Source of the DNA: Actinomadura nitritigenes
Lineage (GTDB): Bacteria > Actinomycetota > Actinomycetes > Streptosporangiales > Streptosporangiaceae
Direction: 5' to 3'
NCBI RefSeq assembly: GCF_017573545.1
Contig: NZ_JAGEOK010000002.1
Coordinates: 62,001 to 126,000 of the forward strand
Length of the DNA: 64,000 nucleotides
Numbering within the stretch: position 1 is the first letter of the stretch; every line of letters begins with the position of its first letter. This document shows positions 18,274-26,629 of the stretch, one piece after another. The notes under the pieces are model-generated. The model saw nothing but the letters and a program-made list of their open reading frames with translations. It did no database searches and was not told where the DNA came from. A program made the translations under genes and the position numbers.

Positions 18274-18288
18274 TGTCCAAATTGGACA
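18274..18288. promoter_or_regulatory. Palindrome just upstream of sdhC
   Basis: TGTCCAA-A-TTGGACA is a perfect inverted repeat with 7-bp arms around one central base, ending 13 bp before the sdhC start. A repressor bound here would block transcription or translation initiation of the operon. It does not match the Rex (TTGTGAA-type) or DtxR/IdeR consensus as I know them, so the regulator is unidentified. Confidence 0.6.
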
Positions 18289-18301
18289 TACGGTTCGCGG
18301 C

Positions 18302-18991
18302 GTGGCTATAGCGATACCTGCGATCTACCGATCCACCGTCGGCAAGAAGGCCGTCATGGCCGTGACCGGCGCAGTCCTGGTGCTGTTCCTGATCGCGCAC
18401 ATGATCGGGAACCTGAAGATCTTCCTCGGCGCGAGCGACTTCGACCACTACGCGCACTGGCTGCGCACGATGGGCGAGCCCGCCGTCCCGCGCCGGACGC
18501 TGCTGACGCTCCTGGAGATCGTGCTCACGGTGTCGGTCGTGCTGCACATCTGGTCGGCGGTGTCGCTGGCCCGCCGCGCGGGGAGCGCCCGGCCCGTCAA
18601 GTACCAGTCGAAGAAGAAGTCGCACGCGCAGGGCTACGCCACCTACACGATGCGGTACGGCGGCATCATCATCGCGCTGTTCGTCATCTGGCACCTGCTG
18701 GACCTCACCTTCTTCGCGGTGAACCCGCTGGGATCCGACGCCACCCCCTACGACCGGGTCATCGCCGACTTCGACGGCTCCCGCTGGTACATCACCATCT
18801 GGTACGTCCTGGCGGTCCTGCTGGTCGGCCTGCACCTCAACCACGGCATCTGGAGCGCGTTCCAGACCCTGGGCCTGCGCAGCCCCCGCAGCAACGGCAC
18901 GCTGCGCCTGCTCGCCGGCGGCGTCGCCGGGCTCGTGACCCTCGGCTTCATCGCCGTCCCGATCTCCGTCACCTTCGGATGGGTGAGCTGA
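18302..18991 (+). CDS. sdhC: Succinate dehydrogenase cytochrome b subunit
   Basis: The 229-residue membrane protein has five hydrophobic helices and is the b558-type single large anchor of Bacillus/Wolinella-like complexes rather than two small anchors. Candidate axial haem ligands are His residues in the membrane segments ([44 protein letters not shown]). It anchors SdhAB and passes electrons to menaquinone. GTG at 18302 starts the gene; the sdhA ATG follows the stop by 1 nt. No separate sdhD is present, as expected for this type. Confidence 0.94.
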   Translation: MAIAIPAIYRSTVGKKAVMAVTGAVLVLFLIAHMIGNLKIFLGASDFDHYAHWLRTMGEPAVPRRTLLTLLEIVLTVSVVLHIWSAVSLARRAGSARPVKYQSKKKSHAQGYATYTMRYGGIIIALFVIWHLLDLTFFAVNPLGSDATPYDRVIADFDGSRWYITIWYVLAVLLVGLHLNHGIWSAFQTLGLRSPRSNGTLRLLAGGVAGLVTLGFIAVPISVTFGWVS

Positions 18992-18992
18992 C

Positions 18993-20930
18993 ATGAGCGA
19001 CCGCTTCTACAAGTCCGGCGAGCCGATCGCCGACGCCAAGGCGCCCAAGGGCCCGATCGAGGACCGCTGGACGACGCGCAAGTTCGAGGCCAAGCAGGTC
19101 AACCCGGCCAACAAGCGCAAGAAGAAGATCATCATCATCGGCACCGGGCTGGCGGGCGGCTCGGCCGGCGCCACCCTCGGCGAGGCCGGCTACCACGTCC
19201 AGCAGTTCTGCTTCCAGGACAGCCCGCGCCGCGCCCACTCGATCGCCGCGCAGGGCGGCATCAACGCCGCGAAGAACTACCGCAACGACGGCGACAGCGT
19301 CTACCGGCTGTTCTACGAGACGGTCAAGGGCGGCGACTTCCGGTCCCGCGAGTCGAACGTGTACCGGCTCGCGGACATCTCCCGGCAGATCATCGACCAG
19401 TGCGTCGCGCAGGGCGTCCCGTTCGCCCGCGAGTACGGCGGCCTGCTCGACAACCGCTCGTTCGGCGGCACGCAGGTGTCCCGCACGTTCTACGCCCGCG
19501 GCCAGACGGGCCAGCAGCTGCTGCTCGGCGCCTACCAGGCGCTGATGCGGCAGGTCGACGCCGGGAACGTGGAGCTGTACCCGCGGCACGAGATGCTCGA
19601 CCTGATCATGGAGGACGGCCGGGCGCGCGGCGTCGTCGTCCGCAACCTGATCAACGGCGAGATCAAGCACTACACCGCGGACGCGGTCGTGCTGGCGTCC
19701 GGCGGCTACGGGAACGTGTACTTCCTGTCCACCAACGCGATGGGCTCGAACGTCACCGCCTCCTGGCGCGCGCACCGGCACGGCGCGCTGTTCGCCAACC
19801 CGTGCTACACCCAGATCCACCCGACCTGCATCCCGGTCAGCGGCGACCACCAGTCGAAGCTGACCCTGATGTCGGAGTCGCTGCGCAACGACGGCCGCGT
19901 CTGGGTGCCGAAGAAGGCCGGCGACACCCGCAGGCCGTCCGACATCCCCGAGGACGAGCGCGACTACTACCTGGAGCGCATCTACCCGTCCTTCGGCAAC
20001 CTGGTCCCCCGCGACATCGCCTCCCGCGCCGCCAAGAACGTCTGCGACGAGGGACGCGGCGTCGGCCCCGGCGGCCTCGGCGTCTACCTCGACTTCGCCG
20101 ACGCGATCGGGCGGCTCGGCCGCGACAAGGTCGAGGCCAAGTACGGCAACCTCTTCGAGATGTACGAGCGCATCACCGGCGAGAACCCGTACGACACGCC
20201 GATGCGCATCTACCCGGCCGTGCACTACACGATGGGCGGGCTGTGGGTCGACTACGACCTGGAGTCCACGATCCCCGGCCTGTTCGTGATCGGCGAGGCG
20301 AACTTCTCCGACCACGGCGCGAACCGGCTCGGCGCGTCCGCGCTGATGCAGGGCCTCGCCGACGGCTACTTCGTGCTGCCGAACACCATCAACGACTACA
20401 TCGCCCGCAACGCCCTCCCGCCGGTCGACGAGACGAGCATCGCCGCGGCCGAGGAGCGGGTGACGTCGCGCGTCGAGAAGCTCCTGTCGATCGACGGGGA
20501 CCGCTCCGTCGACTCCTTCCACCGCGAGCTCGGCCACATCATGTGGGAGTACTGCGGCATGGAGCGCACCGAGGAGGGCCTGCGCAAGGCCCTGGAGCTC
20601 ATCCCGGCGCTGCGGGACGAGTTCTGGAAGCGCGTCAAGGTCACCGGCAAGGGCGAGGAGCTCAACCAGCAGCTGGAGAAGGCCGGCCGCGTCGCCGACT
20701 TCTTCGAGCTCGCCGAGCTGATGGTGATCGACGCCCTGCACCGCACCGAGTCCTGCGGCGGCCACTTCCGCGCCGAGAGCCAGGACGAGGACGGCGAGGC
20801 CAAGCGCGACGACGACAACTTCGGCTACGTCGCCGCCTGGGAATGGGCCGGCGAGGGCGAGCAGCCCGTCCTCCACAAGGAGGACCTGAACTTCGAATAC
20901 GTCCACCCGACGCAGAGGTCGTACAAGTAA
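18993..20930 (+). CDS. sdhA: Succinate dehydrogenase/fumarate reductase flavoprotein subunit
   Basis: The 645-residue subunit has an FAD-binding Rossmann motif ([20 protein letters not shown]), the [19 protein letters not shown] segment carrying flavin contacts, and active-site residues in [14 protein letters not shown] and [11 protein letters not shown]. The capping and C-terminal helical domains are complete. It oxidises succinate to fumarate in the TCA cycle at the inner face of the membrane. It is the middle gene of sdhCAB with almost no spacing to its neighbours. The FAD-attachment His is not in the classical HHSQG context typical of E. coli SdhA, in line with the b558-type family. Confidence 0.95.
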   Translation: MSDRFYKSGEPIADAKAPKGPIEDRWTTRKFEAKQVNPANKRKKKIIIIGTGLAGGSAGATLGEAGYHVQQFCFQDSPRRAHSIAAQGGINAAKNYRNDGDSVYRLFYETVKGGDFRSRESNVYRLADISRQIIDQCVAQGVPFAREYGGLLDNRSFGGTQVSRTFYARGQTGQQLLLGAYQALMRQVDAGNVELYPRHEMLDLIMEDGRARGVVVRNLINGEIKHYTADAVVLASGGYGNVYFLSTNAMGSNVTASWRAHRHGALFANPCYTQIHPTCIPVSGDHQSKLTLMSESLRNDGRVWVPKKAGDTRRPSDIPEDERDYYLERIYPSFGNLVPRDIASRAAKNVCDEGRGVGPGGLGVYLDFADAIGRLGRDKVEAKYGNLFEMYERITGENPYDTPMRIYPAVHYTMGGLWVDYDLESTIPGLFVIGEANFSDHGANRLGASALMQGLADGYFVLPNTINDYIARNALPPVDETSIAAAEERVTSRVEKLLSIDGDRSVDSFHRELGHIMWEYCGMERTEEGLRKALELIPALRDEFWKRVKVTGKGEELNQQLEKAGRVADFFELAELMVIDALHRTESCGGHFRAESQDEDGEAKRDDDNFGYVAAWEWAGEGEQPVLHKEDLNFEYVHPTQRSYK

Positions 20931-20932
20931 TC

Positions 20933-21685
20933 ATGAAGCTCACACTGCGCGTCTGGCGCCAGAGCGGCCCCCAGGACAAGGGGAAGATGGTCGAGTACAA
21001 GCTCGACGACATCTCCCCGGACGCCTCGTTCCTGGAGATGCTGGACGTCCTCAACGAGAAGCTCATCGCCGACGGCGGGGAGCCGGTGGCGTTCGACCAC
21101 GACTGCCGCGAGGGCATCTGCGGCATGTGCTCGCTGGTCATCAACGGGACCCCGCACGGCCCCGAGGAGCGCACCACCACCTGCCAGCTGCACATGCGCA
21201 AGTTCAAGGACGGCGAGGTCATCGACGTCGAGCCGTGGCGCGCCAAGGCGTTCCCCGTCGTCAAGGACCTGGTGGTGGACCGGTCCGCGTTCGACCGGAT
21301 CATCCAGGCGGGCGGCTACATCACCGCGCCGACCGGCACCGCCCCGGAGGCGCACTCCACGCCCGTCCCGAAGCCGGACGCGGACCGCGCGTTCGAGGCC
21401 GCCGAGTGCATCGGCTGCGGCGCGTGCGTCGCGGCCTGCCCGAACGGCTCGGCGTCGCTGTTCCTCGGCGCGAAGGTGACCCACCTCGGCCTCATGCCGC
21501 AGGGCCAGCCGGAGCGCTGGGACCGCGTCGTGTCGATGCTGGACACCCATGACGAGGAGGGCTTCGGCGGCTGCACCAACACCGGCGAGTGCGTCGCGGC
21601 CTGCCCGAAGGGGATCAAGCTCGACGTGATCGGGAACCTGAACCGCGACTACCTGAAGGCGACCGCCGGCGGCAAGAAGCGCTGA
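20933..21685 (+). CDS. sdhB: Succinate dehydrogenase iron-sulphur subunit
   Basis: The 250-residue subunit has the [2Fe-2S] motif CREGICGMC with its fourth Cys in TTTCQLHM. The C-terminal Cys clusters [12 protein letters not shown] and [14 protein letters not shown] bind the [4Fe-4S] and [3Fe-4S] centres. It relays electrons from SdhA to SdhC. ATG at 20933 follows the sdhA stop by 2 nt. A strong hairpin terminator at 21778-21807 ends the operon. Confidence 0.95.
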   Translation: MKLTLRVWRQSGPQDKGKMVEYKLDDISPDASFLEMLDVLNEKLIADGGEPVAFDHDCREGICGMCSLVINGTPHGPEERTTTCQLHMRKFKDGEVIDVEPWRAKAFPVVKDLVVDRSAFDRIIQAGGYITAPTGTAPEAHSTPVPKPDADRAFEAAECIGCGACVAACPNGSASLFLGAKVTHLGLMPQGQPERWDRVVSMLDTHDEEGFGGCTNTGECVAACPKGIKLDVIGNLNRDYLKATAGGKKR

Positions 21686-21777
21686 GGCGTCGACTGAGCG
21701 CCGGCGAAGGAGCGCGTCAGCGGCCCTTGCCGGGGGTCTGGGCCCCCAGATAGAACACTGACCGCCGGCTCAGGCCA

Positions 21778-21807
21778 CGGCCCCGCCCGGAGAACCGGGC
21801 GGGGCCG
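21778..21807 (+). terminator. Strong hairpin terminator after sdhCAB
   Basis: A perfect 13-bp stem (CGGCCCCGCCCGG/CCGGGCGGGGCCG) with an AGAA tetraloop is followed only by CTTTA. It ends 15 bp before the arginase-like start codon, so the next gene needs its own promoter immediately after or within this element. Confidence 0.85.
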
Positions 21808-21822
21808 CTTTACTGTGTGCGC

Positions 21823-22569
21823 ATGACGATTACCTTGGTCCCCTATCACCAGGACGAACGCCTCCCCGGCACGACGTTCCCGCTCCCCGACGCCGAGGTG
21901 GTCACCATCGCGAGGGAGCTTCCCGACGGCGACGTCTGGGCGCGGATCGGCGCGCTGTACGAGCCCGTCGCCGCCGAGGTCGCCGCGCAGGTCGCGGGCG
22001 GCGCGGTCCCGTCGGTGGTCTCCGGCGACTGCCTGGTCTCCGAGGCCGTCCTCGCGGGCGTGCAGCGCGCCGGCGTGGACGCCTCGATCGTGTGGTTCGA
22101 CGCGCACGGCGACGTCCACACGCCGGAGACCAGCACCTCCGGGTACATCGGCGGGATGCCGCTGCGGCAGATCCTCGGCGACCATCCCGAACTGCTGGCG
22201 TCGCCGCTGGGCCTGCGGCCGCTGCCGGAGGACCGGGCCGTCCTCGTGGACGCCCGCGACCTCGACCCGGCGGAGGCCGAGTTCCTCGCCTCGTCGCGGG
22301 TCCGCCGCTGCCCGGTGGGCGCCGTCGACCTGCCGGAGGGCCCGCTCGTCCTGCACATCGACGTGGACGTGGTCGACAAGGCGGAGCTGCCGGGGCTGAG
22401 GTTCCCCGTCGGCGGCGGCCCGTCCTTCGACGCCGTCGTGGCGGCCGTCCGGCGGGTCAAGGCCACCGGGCGCGTCGCCGCCCTCGACATCGCCTGCCCC
22501 TGGCACCCGCCGGGGCCGGGCGACGACGAGGTCCGCGCCCGCCTCGTCGCCGCCCTGCTGGCGTCCTGA
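21823..22569 (+). CDS. Arginase/agmatinase-family (ureohydrolase) protein
   Basis: The ~248-residue protein has two of the three metal motifs of ureohydrolases: WFDAHGDVHTPE (Asp-Ala-His-x-Asp) and LHIDVDVVD (Asp-x-Asp-x-x-Asp). The first motif, usually GGDHS, reads VSGDCLVSE, with Cys in place of the metal-binding His; a GDC/GNC variant occurs in a known actinobacterial/firmicute subgroup. It may hydrolyse arginine or another guanidino or formimino compound. ATG at 21823 or GTG at 21817 could start it. No ribosome site exists, and TACTGT 6 nt before the ATG looks like a -10, so the mRNA may be leaderless. Confidence 0.85.
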   Translation: MTITLVPYHQDERLPGTTFPLPDAEVVTIARELPDGDVWARIGALYEPVAAEVAAQVAGGAVPSVVSGDCLVSEAVLAGVQRAGVDASIVWFDAHGDVHTPETSTSGYIGGMPLRQILGDHPELLASPLGLRPLPEDRAVLVDARDLDPAEAEFLASSRVRRCPVGAVDLPEGPLVLHIDVDVVDKAELPGLRFPVGGGPSFDAVVAAVRRVKATGRVAALDIACPWHPPGPGDDEVRARLVAALLAS

Positions 22570-22620
22570 CCCGCCGGAAACCCTGGGCCGGACGGCACCG
22601 CGTGCCCTACCATGCTCGTC

Positions 22621-22632
22621 ATGCACGTGCAT
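22621..22632. promoter_or_regulatory. 12-bp perfect palindrome with repeated half-sites at a gene start
   Basis: ATGCACGTGCAT is a perfect palindrome. Additional half-sites GTGCAT (22639) and ATGCAC (22657) follow within 40 bp. It lies at the proposed start of the cyclase-like gene. It could be an operator, or simply the codons of a His-rich N-terminus. Confidence 0.45.
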
Positions 22633-23394
22633 AAGACTGTGCATCAGCATGAGCACATGCACGGTACTCGCGAGGTGCCGTTCGCGCTGCACCGGTCGAT
22701 CGTCTGCGTGGACGTCGAGAAGTTCGGCGTCCGGGCGAACTGGGACCAGCTCGCCGTCCGCGACGCCCTGTTCCGCGCCCTGGAGACGGCCCTGGCCGAG
22801 TCGCGGGTGCCCGCGGAGCACGTCACCTGCGAGGACCGGGGCGACGGGGCCCTGATCCTCGTCGACCCCGCCGTGCCGAAGGAGCACCTCGCCGGACCGT
22901 TTCCGGCGCGGCTCGCGGCGTGCCTCGAACGGCACAACGGCACCGCCGCGCCCGGGGCGCGGTTCCGGCTGCGGGCCGCGGTGCACGCCGGGGAGGTGCA
23001 CTACGACCGCCACGGCGTGGCGGGCAGCGCGGTCAGCCTGCCGTTCCGGCTGCTGGAGGCCGGGGCCCTCAAAGAGGCCCTGCGCGGCTCCGCCGGGGTC
23101 CTGGCGCTGATCGCCTCGGAGTGGTTCTACCGGGAGGTCATCGCGCAGAACCGCACCTGCGAGGCCGCCGCCTACCGGCGCGTCCGCGTCTCGGTCAAGG
23201 AGACGCGGACGCCCGCGTGGGTCCGGTCGCTGCCGACCGGGCCCGGCGCCGCGGAGGCGCCCGCGGTCTCCGCCGTCCCGCTCGCGCCCGCCGCGGCGCC
23301 GCGCCGCTCCCCCTCCCGCGCACGGCGCCCCGGTGCCCGCCCGGCGCCGCCTCCCAAGCGCGGCGCGGCGACGGGCCCGGCGGGACCCGCGTGA
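22621..23394 (+). CDS. Stand-alone class III nucleotide-cyclase-like protein
   Basis: Residues ~20-190 resemble the cyclase catalytic fold: HRSIVCVDVEKFG (first metal Asp), CEDRGDGALILV (second metal Asp in the GDG turn), RLRAAVHAGEVHYDRHGVAGSAV and PFRLLEA. The last ~60 residues are a disordered Ala/Pro/Arg tail. In actinobacteria this domain is often the N-terminal part of multidomain signalling or conflict proteins; here it stands alone. Starting at ATG 22621 the N-terminus is MHVHKTVHQHEHMH, six His in 14 residues. A later GTG at 22675 would remove it. TACCAT 7 nt upstream suggests a leaderless transcript. Product nucleotide and partner are unknown. Confidence 0.7.
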   Translation: MHVHKTVHQHEHMHGTREVPFALHRSIVCVDVEKFGVRANWDQLAVRDALFRALETALAESRVPAEHVTCEDRGDGALILVDPAVPKEHLAGPFPARLAACLERHNGTAAPGARFRLRAAVHAGEVHYDRHGVAGSAVSLPFRLLEAGALKEALRGSAGVLALIASEWFYREVIAQNRTCEAAAYRRVRVSVKETRTPAWVRSLPTGPGAAEAPAVSAVPLAPAAAPRRSPSRARRPGARPAPPPKRGAATGPAGPA

Positions 23395-23480
23395 CCCGCG
23401 CCCGACCGGTCGGGTGACGGATGCCCGCCCGGTCGGCCCGCTCCTACCGTCGATCGTGTTCCCGGACAGAGGAGAAGGCG

Positions 23481-24011
23481 ATGAACGACAAGGAACTGGC
23501 GGACAGGGTGCGGGCGCTGGCGGACCGCGCGGAGATCACCGAGCTGGTCGCCCGGTTCTTCGGATCGATCGACGACCGGCAGCGGGACCCGGGGGCGCAC
23601 CCCTTCGACGCGGCGTGGGCGCGGGCGCTCTTCACCGAGGACGTCCGGGTCCGCTACCCCGTCGGCGCCTACACGGGCCATGCCTCCGAGGTGATGGACC
23701 TGACCATGGACAGCTTCGGGCGGACCCAGCACCTCGCCGGCATCCCGGAGATCGCGCTGGACGGCGACCGGGCCGCGGTGCGCTGGAGCGCCGTCCACAC
23801 CCACGTGCACCCGGCGTCCACGCAGGAGGCCCGCGCCGACCGCCTCGGCGAGACGTTCGTGTCCGGCGGGCACTACGACGCGGAGGCCGTCCGCACGCCC
23901 GGGGGCTGGCGGTTCCGCGCCGTCGCCCTGGACGTCGCGTGGACGGCCGGCAAGCCGCCCCTCGTCCCGCCGGAGCGCCGCGCCGCCATGGCACGCCTCG
24001 CGGACGCCTGA
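23481..24011 (+). CDS. SnoaL-like / NTF2-fold protein
   Basis: The 176-residue protein has the cone-shaped alpha+beta pattern of the SnoaL_4 group: ALADRAEITELVARFFGSID at the N-terminus, ALFTEDVRVRYPVGAYTGH, then alternating beta strands with HTHVHPAS. Members are small-molecule hydratases, isomerases or non-enzymatic sensors. No pathway neighbours help. ATG at 23481 has GGAGAAGG directly upstream; the open frame extends further 5' without homology. Confidence 0.8.
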   Translation: MNDKELADRVRALADRAEITELVARFFGSIDDRQRDPGAHPFDAAWARALFTEDVRVRYPVGAYTGHASEVMDLTMDSFGRTQHLAGIPEIALDGDRAAVRWSAVHTHVHPASTQEARADRLGETFVSGGHYDAEAVRTPGGWRFRAVALDVAWTAGKPPLVPPERRAAMARLADA

Positions 24012-24029
24012 ACCCGGCGGCGGGCCGGG

Positions 24030-24449
24030 TCAGCGGCGGAGGCGGCAGTGCAGCTCCAGGCCGGGCACGGCGTCCCAGCCGATCAGGCGGACGAGCTTGT
24101 CGATGTGCGCGGTGACCGAGTGCAGGATCAGCAGACCCTCGCGTTCGGCGAGGTCGCGGGCCGCGAGGGTGAGGGCGCGCAGGCCCGCGACGTCGATGAA
24201 GTCGATGCGGGCGAGGTCGACGTGCAGGTCGCCGTCGACCCGGGAGCGGGCGGCGCGCAGGGCGCGCTTGAGGTCGCTCGCGTTGGAGACGTCGACCTCG
24301 CCGGCCATCCGCAGCCACGGGGCGTCCGCGGCGCCCTCGATGCGCAGCAGCGGGGTGTCGAGTTCCACGACGTCGTAGCGGGGAGCGGTGCGCTCCGGGC
24401 GCGCCCCGCCGGGACCGCCCTCGCCGCCGGTGATCCGCCAGACCGTCAT
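24030..24449 (-). CDS. STAS-domain (anti-anti-sigma-like) protein
   Basis: The 139-residue protein has a STAS fold from about residue 30 (LRMAGEVDVSNASDLKRAL, DLHVDLARIDFIDVAGLRAL, LILHSVTAHIDKLVRLIGW). The phosphorylatable Ser of SpoIIAA-type factors (usually DSSG/FID-S) is replaced by FIDVAG, so control by a kinase is doubtful; this places it nearer STAS proteins used as scaffolds. ATG at 24449 has GAGGAG 4-5 nt upstream. It is divergent from the DUF2630 gene, and a PP2C/receiver protein at 16.9 kb is a possible functional relative. Confidence 0.8.
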   Translation of the reverse strand: MTVWRITGGEGGPGGARPERTAPRYDVVELDTPLLRIEGAADAPWLRMAGEVDVSNASDLKRALRAARSRVDGDLHVDLARIDFIDVAGLRALTLAARDLAEREGLLILHSVTAHIDKLVRLIGWDAVPGLELHCRLRR

Positions 24450-24573
24450 CCGCTCCTCGCCCTTCGGGACCGGGGCGCCGCCTACCGTGGGGACGCCCGT
24501 ATATGCCACGATCTCACCTGTTGACACCTTCTGGACCCCACCACGCGGGAAAACCATCATCGGGAGGCTTTTC

Positions 24574-24819
24574 ATGGACGAGAAGGCGATCCTGGCCCGG
24601 ATCAACGACTTCATCGACGAGGAGCACGCGCTCCGGCAGGCGCATGAGCGCTCCGAGACCACCGGTGAGGACGCGAGACGGAGGCTGCGGGAGCTGGAGG
24701 TGGCCCTCGACCAGTGCTGGGACCTGCTGCGCCAGCGGCGGGCCAGGCTCGAGGCGGGGCAGAACCCCGAGGAGGCGCACGTGCGCCCGGCGAGCGAGGT
24801 CGAGGGCTACCGCCAGTAG
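24574..24819 (+). CDS. DUF2630 family protein
   Basis: The 81-residue soluble, helical protein begins MDEKAILARINDFIDEEHAL and continues with a heptad-rich RRRLRELEVALDQCWDLLRQRRARLEAGQNP helix pair, as is typical of DUF2630. Function is unknown. ATG at 24574 has GGGAGG 7 nt upstream. A consensus -35 TTGACA is present at 24521-24526. It ends 5 bp from the convergent lactate permease stop. Confidence 0.88.
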   Translation: MDEKAILARINDFIDEEHALRQAHERSETTGEDARRRLRELEVALDQCWDLLRQRRARLEAGQNPEEAHVRPASEVEGYRQ

Positions 24820-24824
24820 GGCCG

Positions 24825-26483
24825 TCACGGCACCATCCACGACAGGACCCCGGTGGACTGGAGGCCCGACAGCACGCACATCCCGGCCAGGAACAGCAGG
24901 CTCCACAGCACGACGCGGCGGAAGATGTCGCCCTCGCGGCCGTCCAGGCCGACGGCGGCCGCGGCGATCGCGAGGTTCTGCGGGGACACCATCTTGCCGA
25001 GGACGCCGCCGGAGCTGTTGGTGGCGGCCATCAGGACGGGCGACAGGTCGGCCTTGTTCGCGGCGGTGATCTGCAGGGCGCCGAACAGGGAGTTGGACGA
25101 GGTGTCCGAGCCGGTCACGGCGGTGCCGAGCCAGCCGAGGACCGGGGACAGCACGGCGAAGGCGCCGCCGGCGCCCGCCATCCAGGTGCCGAGGGTGACC
25201 GTCTGCCCGGAGGCGTTCATCACGAACGCGAGGGCCAGCACCGCCATCACGGTGAGGATCGCCCAGCGGAGCTGGACGAGCGTGGTGCCGTAGGCGCGCA
25301 GCGCGCGGACCGCGCCGACGCGCAGCGCGATCATGGTGATGAGGCCCGCGACGAGCATCTGGGTGCCGGGCGTGGTGAAGTAGTTGAAGGTGAAGGTCGG
25401 CAGCGTCGACGGCTTGCCGGACGCGCCCGTGATGTGCAGGCCGGGCCAGCCGACCGTCTGCGTCGCACCGTTCAGCCAGTTCTTGACCTGGTCGATCTGG
25501 CAGACGACGAACACCGCGATGATGATCGCGTAGGGGGCGTAGGCGCGGACGACGTCGGCCCGCGCGTCGGCGGGGGCCTCGCCGGGGGCTCCGCCGCGCC
25601 CGGCGCGGGCGGCGAACTCGGGAGTGGGTTCGTCGGCGGCGCCGCCGGCGATCACCGGGCGGGCCGGGGCGTGCGGGCGGCGCAGCCGGACGACGAGGAC
25701 GACCGCGGCGGCCGACACCAGCGACGCGACGACGTCGGCGAGCGGCACCGAGACGAAGTTGGCGGTGGCGTACTGCGCGACGCCGAACGCGGCGCCGCAG
25801 AACAGCGCGGTCGGCCACGTCTCGCGGACGCCGCGGCGGCCGTCGGCGATCAGCACGAGGATCAGCGGGACGAACACGGCGAGGATCGGGGTCTGCCGGC
25901 CGACCATGGCGCCGAGCGTGTCGCTGGACTGCCCGGTGACCTTCCCGAGCGTGAGGATCGGCGTGGCCATCGCGCCGAACGCGACGGGCGCGGTGTTGGC
26001 GGTGAGCGCCAGGACGGCGGCCTTCAGCGGCTGGAAGCCGAGCGCGATCAGCATCACGGAGGTGACCGCGACCGGGGTGCCGAACCCGGCGAGCGCCTCC
26101 AGCAGCGCGCCGAAGGAGAACGCGATCAGGATCGCCTGCAGCCGCTGGTCGTCGCTGACCCGCGCGAACGTCCGGCGCAGCACGTCGAAGTGGCCGGTCG
26201 CGACCGTGATGTTGTAGACCCACAGCGCGTTGATGACGATCCACAGGATGGGGAAGAAGCCGAACGCGGCGCCTTCGCTGCCGGCGAGGAACGCCTGGCC
26301 CGCCGGCATCCCGTACGTCCAGATCGCGACGGCCAGGGAGACCGCCAGCGCGATCAGGGACGCCAGCCAGGCGCGCATTCGCAGGGCGCCGAGCAGGACG
26401 AACAGCACCGCCAGCGGCAGCGCGGCGACCAGCGAACTCCAGCCGAGCGAGCCGGCCACGGGATCGAGGACCTGTCGGTACAC
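24825..26483 (-). CDS. lldP: L-lactate permease family transporter
   Basis: The 552-residue protein has about 12-14 TM helices, with family motifs FGFFPILWIVINALWVYN, GALLEALAGFGTPVAV, NTAPVAFGAMATPILTLG and TGSDTSSNSLFGALQ. It imports L-lactate (and often glycolate) with protons. The start is GTG at 26483 with GAGGTGA 5 nt upstream. No lactate dehydrogenase (lldD or lutABC) gene is adjacent, so substrate assignment rests on family membership. Confidence 0.92.
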   Translation of the reverse strand: MYRQVLDPVAGSLGWSSLVAALPLAVLFVLLGALRMRAWLASLIALAVSLAVAIWTYGMPAGQAFLAGSEGAAFGFFPILWIVINALWVYNITVATGHFDVLRRTFARVSDDQRLQAILIAFSFGALLEALAGFGTPVAVTSVMLIALGFQPLKAAVLALTANTAPVAFGAMATPILTLGKVTGQSSDTLGAMVGRQTPILAVFVPLILVLIADGRRGVRETWPTALFCGAAFGVAQYATANFVSVPLADVVASLVSAAAVVLVVRLRRPHAPARPVIAGGAADEPTPEFAARAGRGGAPGEAPADARADVVRAYAPYAIIIAVFVVCQIDQVKNWLNGATQTVGWPGLHITGASGKPSTLPTFTFNYFTTPGTQMLVAGLITMIALRVGAVRALRAYGTTLVQLRWAILTVMAVLALAFVMNASGQTVTLGTWMAGAGGAFAVLSPVLGWLGTAVTGSDTSSNSLFGALQITAANKADLSPVLMAATNSSGGVLGKMVSPQNLAIAAAAVGLDGREGDIFRRVVLWSLLFLAGMCVLSGLQSTGVLSWMVP

Positions 26484-26629
26484 GGGATCACCTCGCGGTT
26501 AGGAGCGGCCCCCGAGTTGGACGATCAATACCCCGTGGTGTGTCCCGCCTCACATCTGATAGTGAACTTTTCAATCAGTCAGGGCCCGTTCGGATGCGGC
26601 CCCGGACTCCCGGGCCGCCGGAAGGGCGG

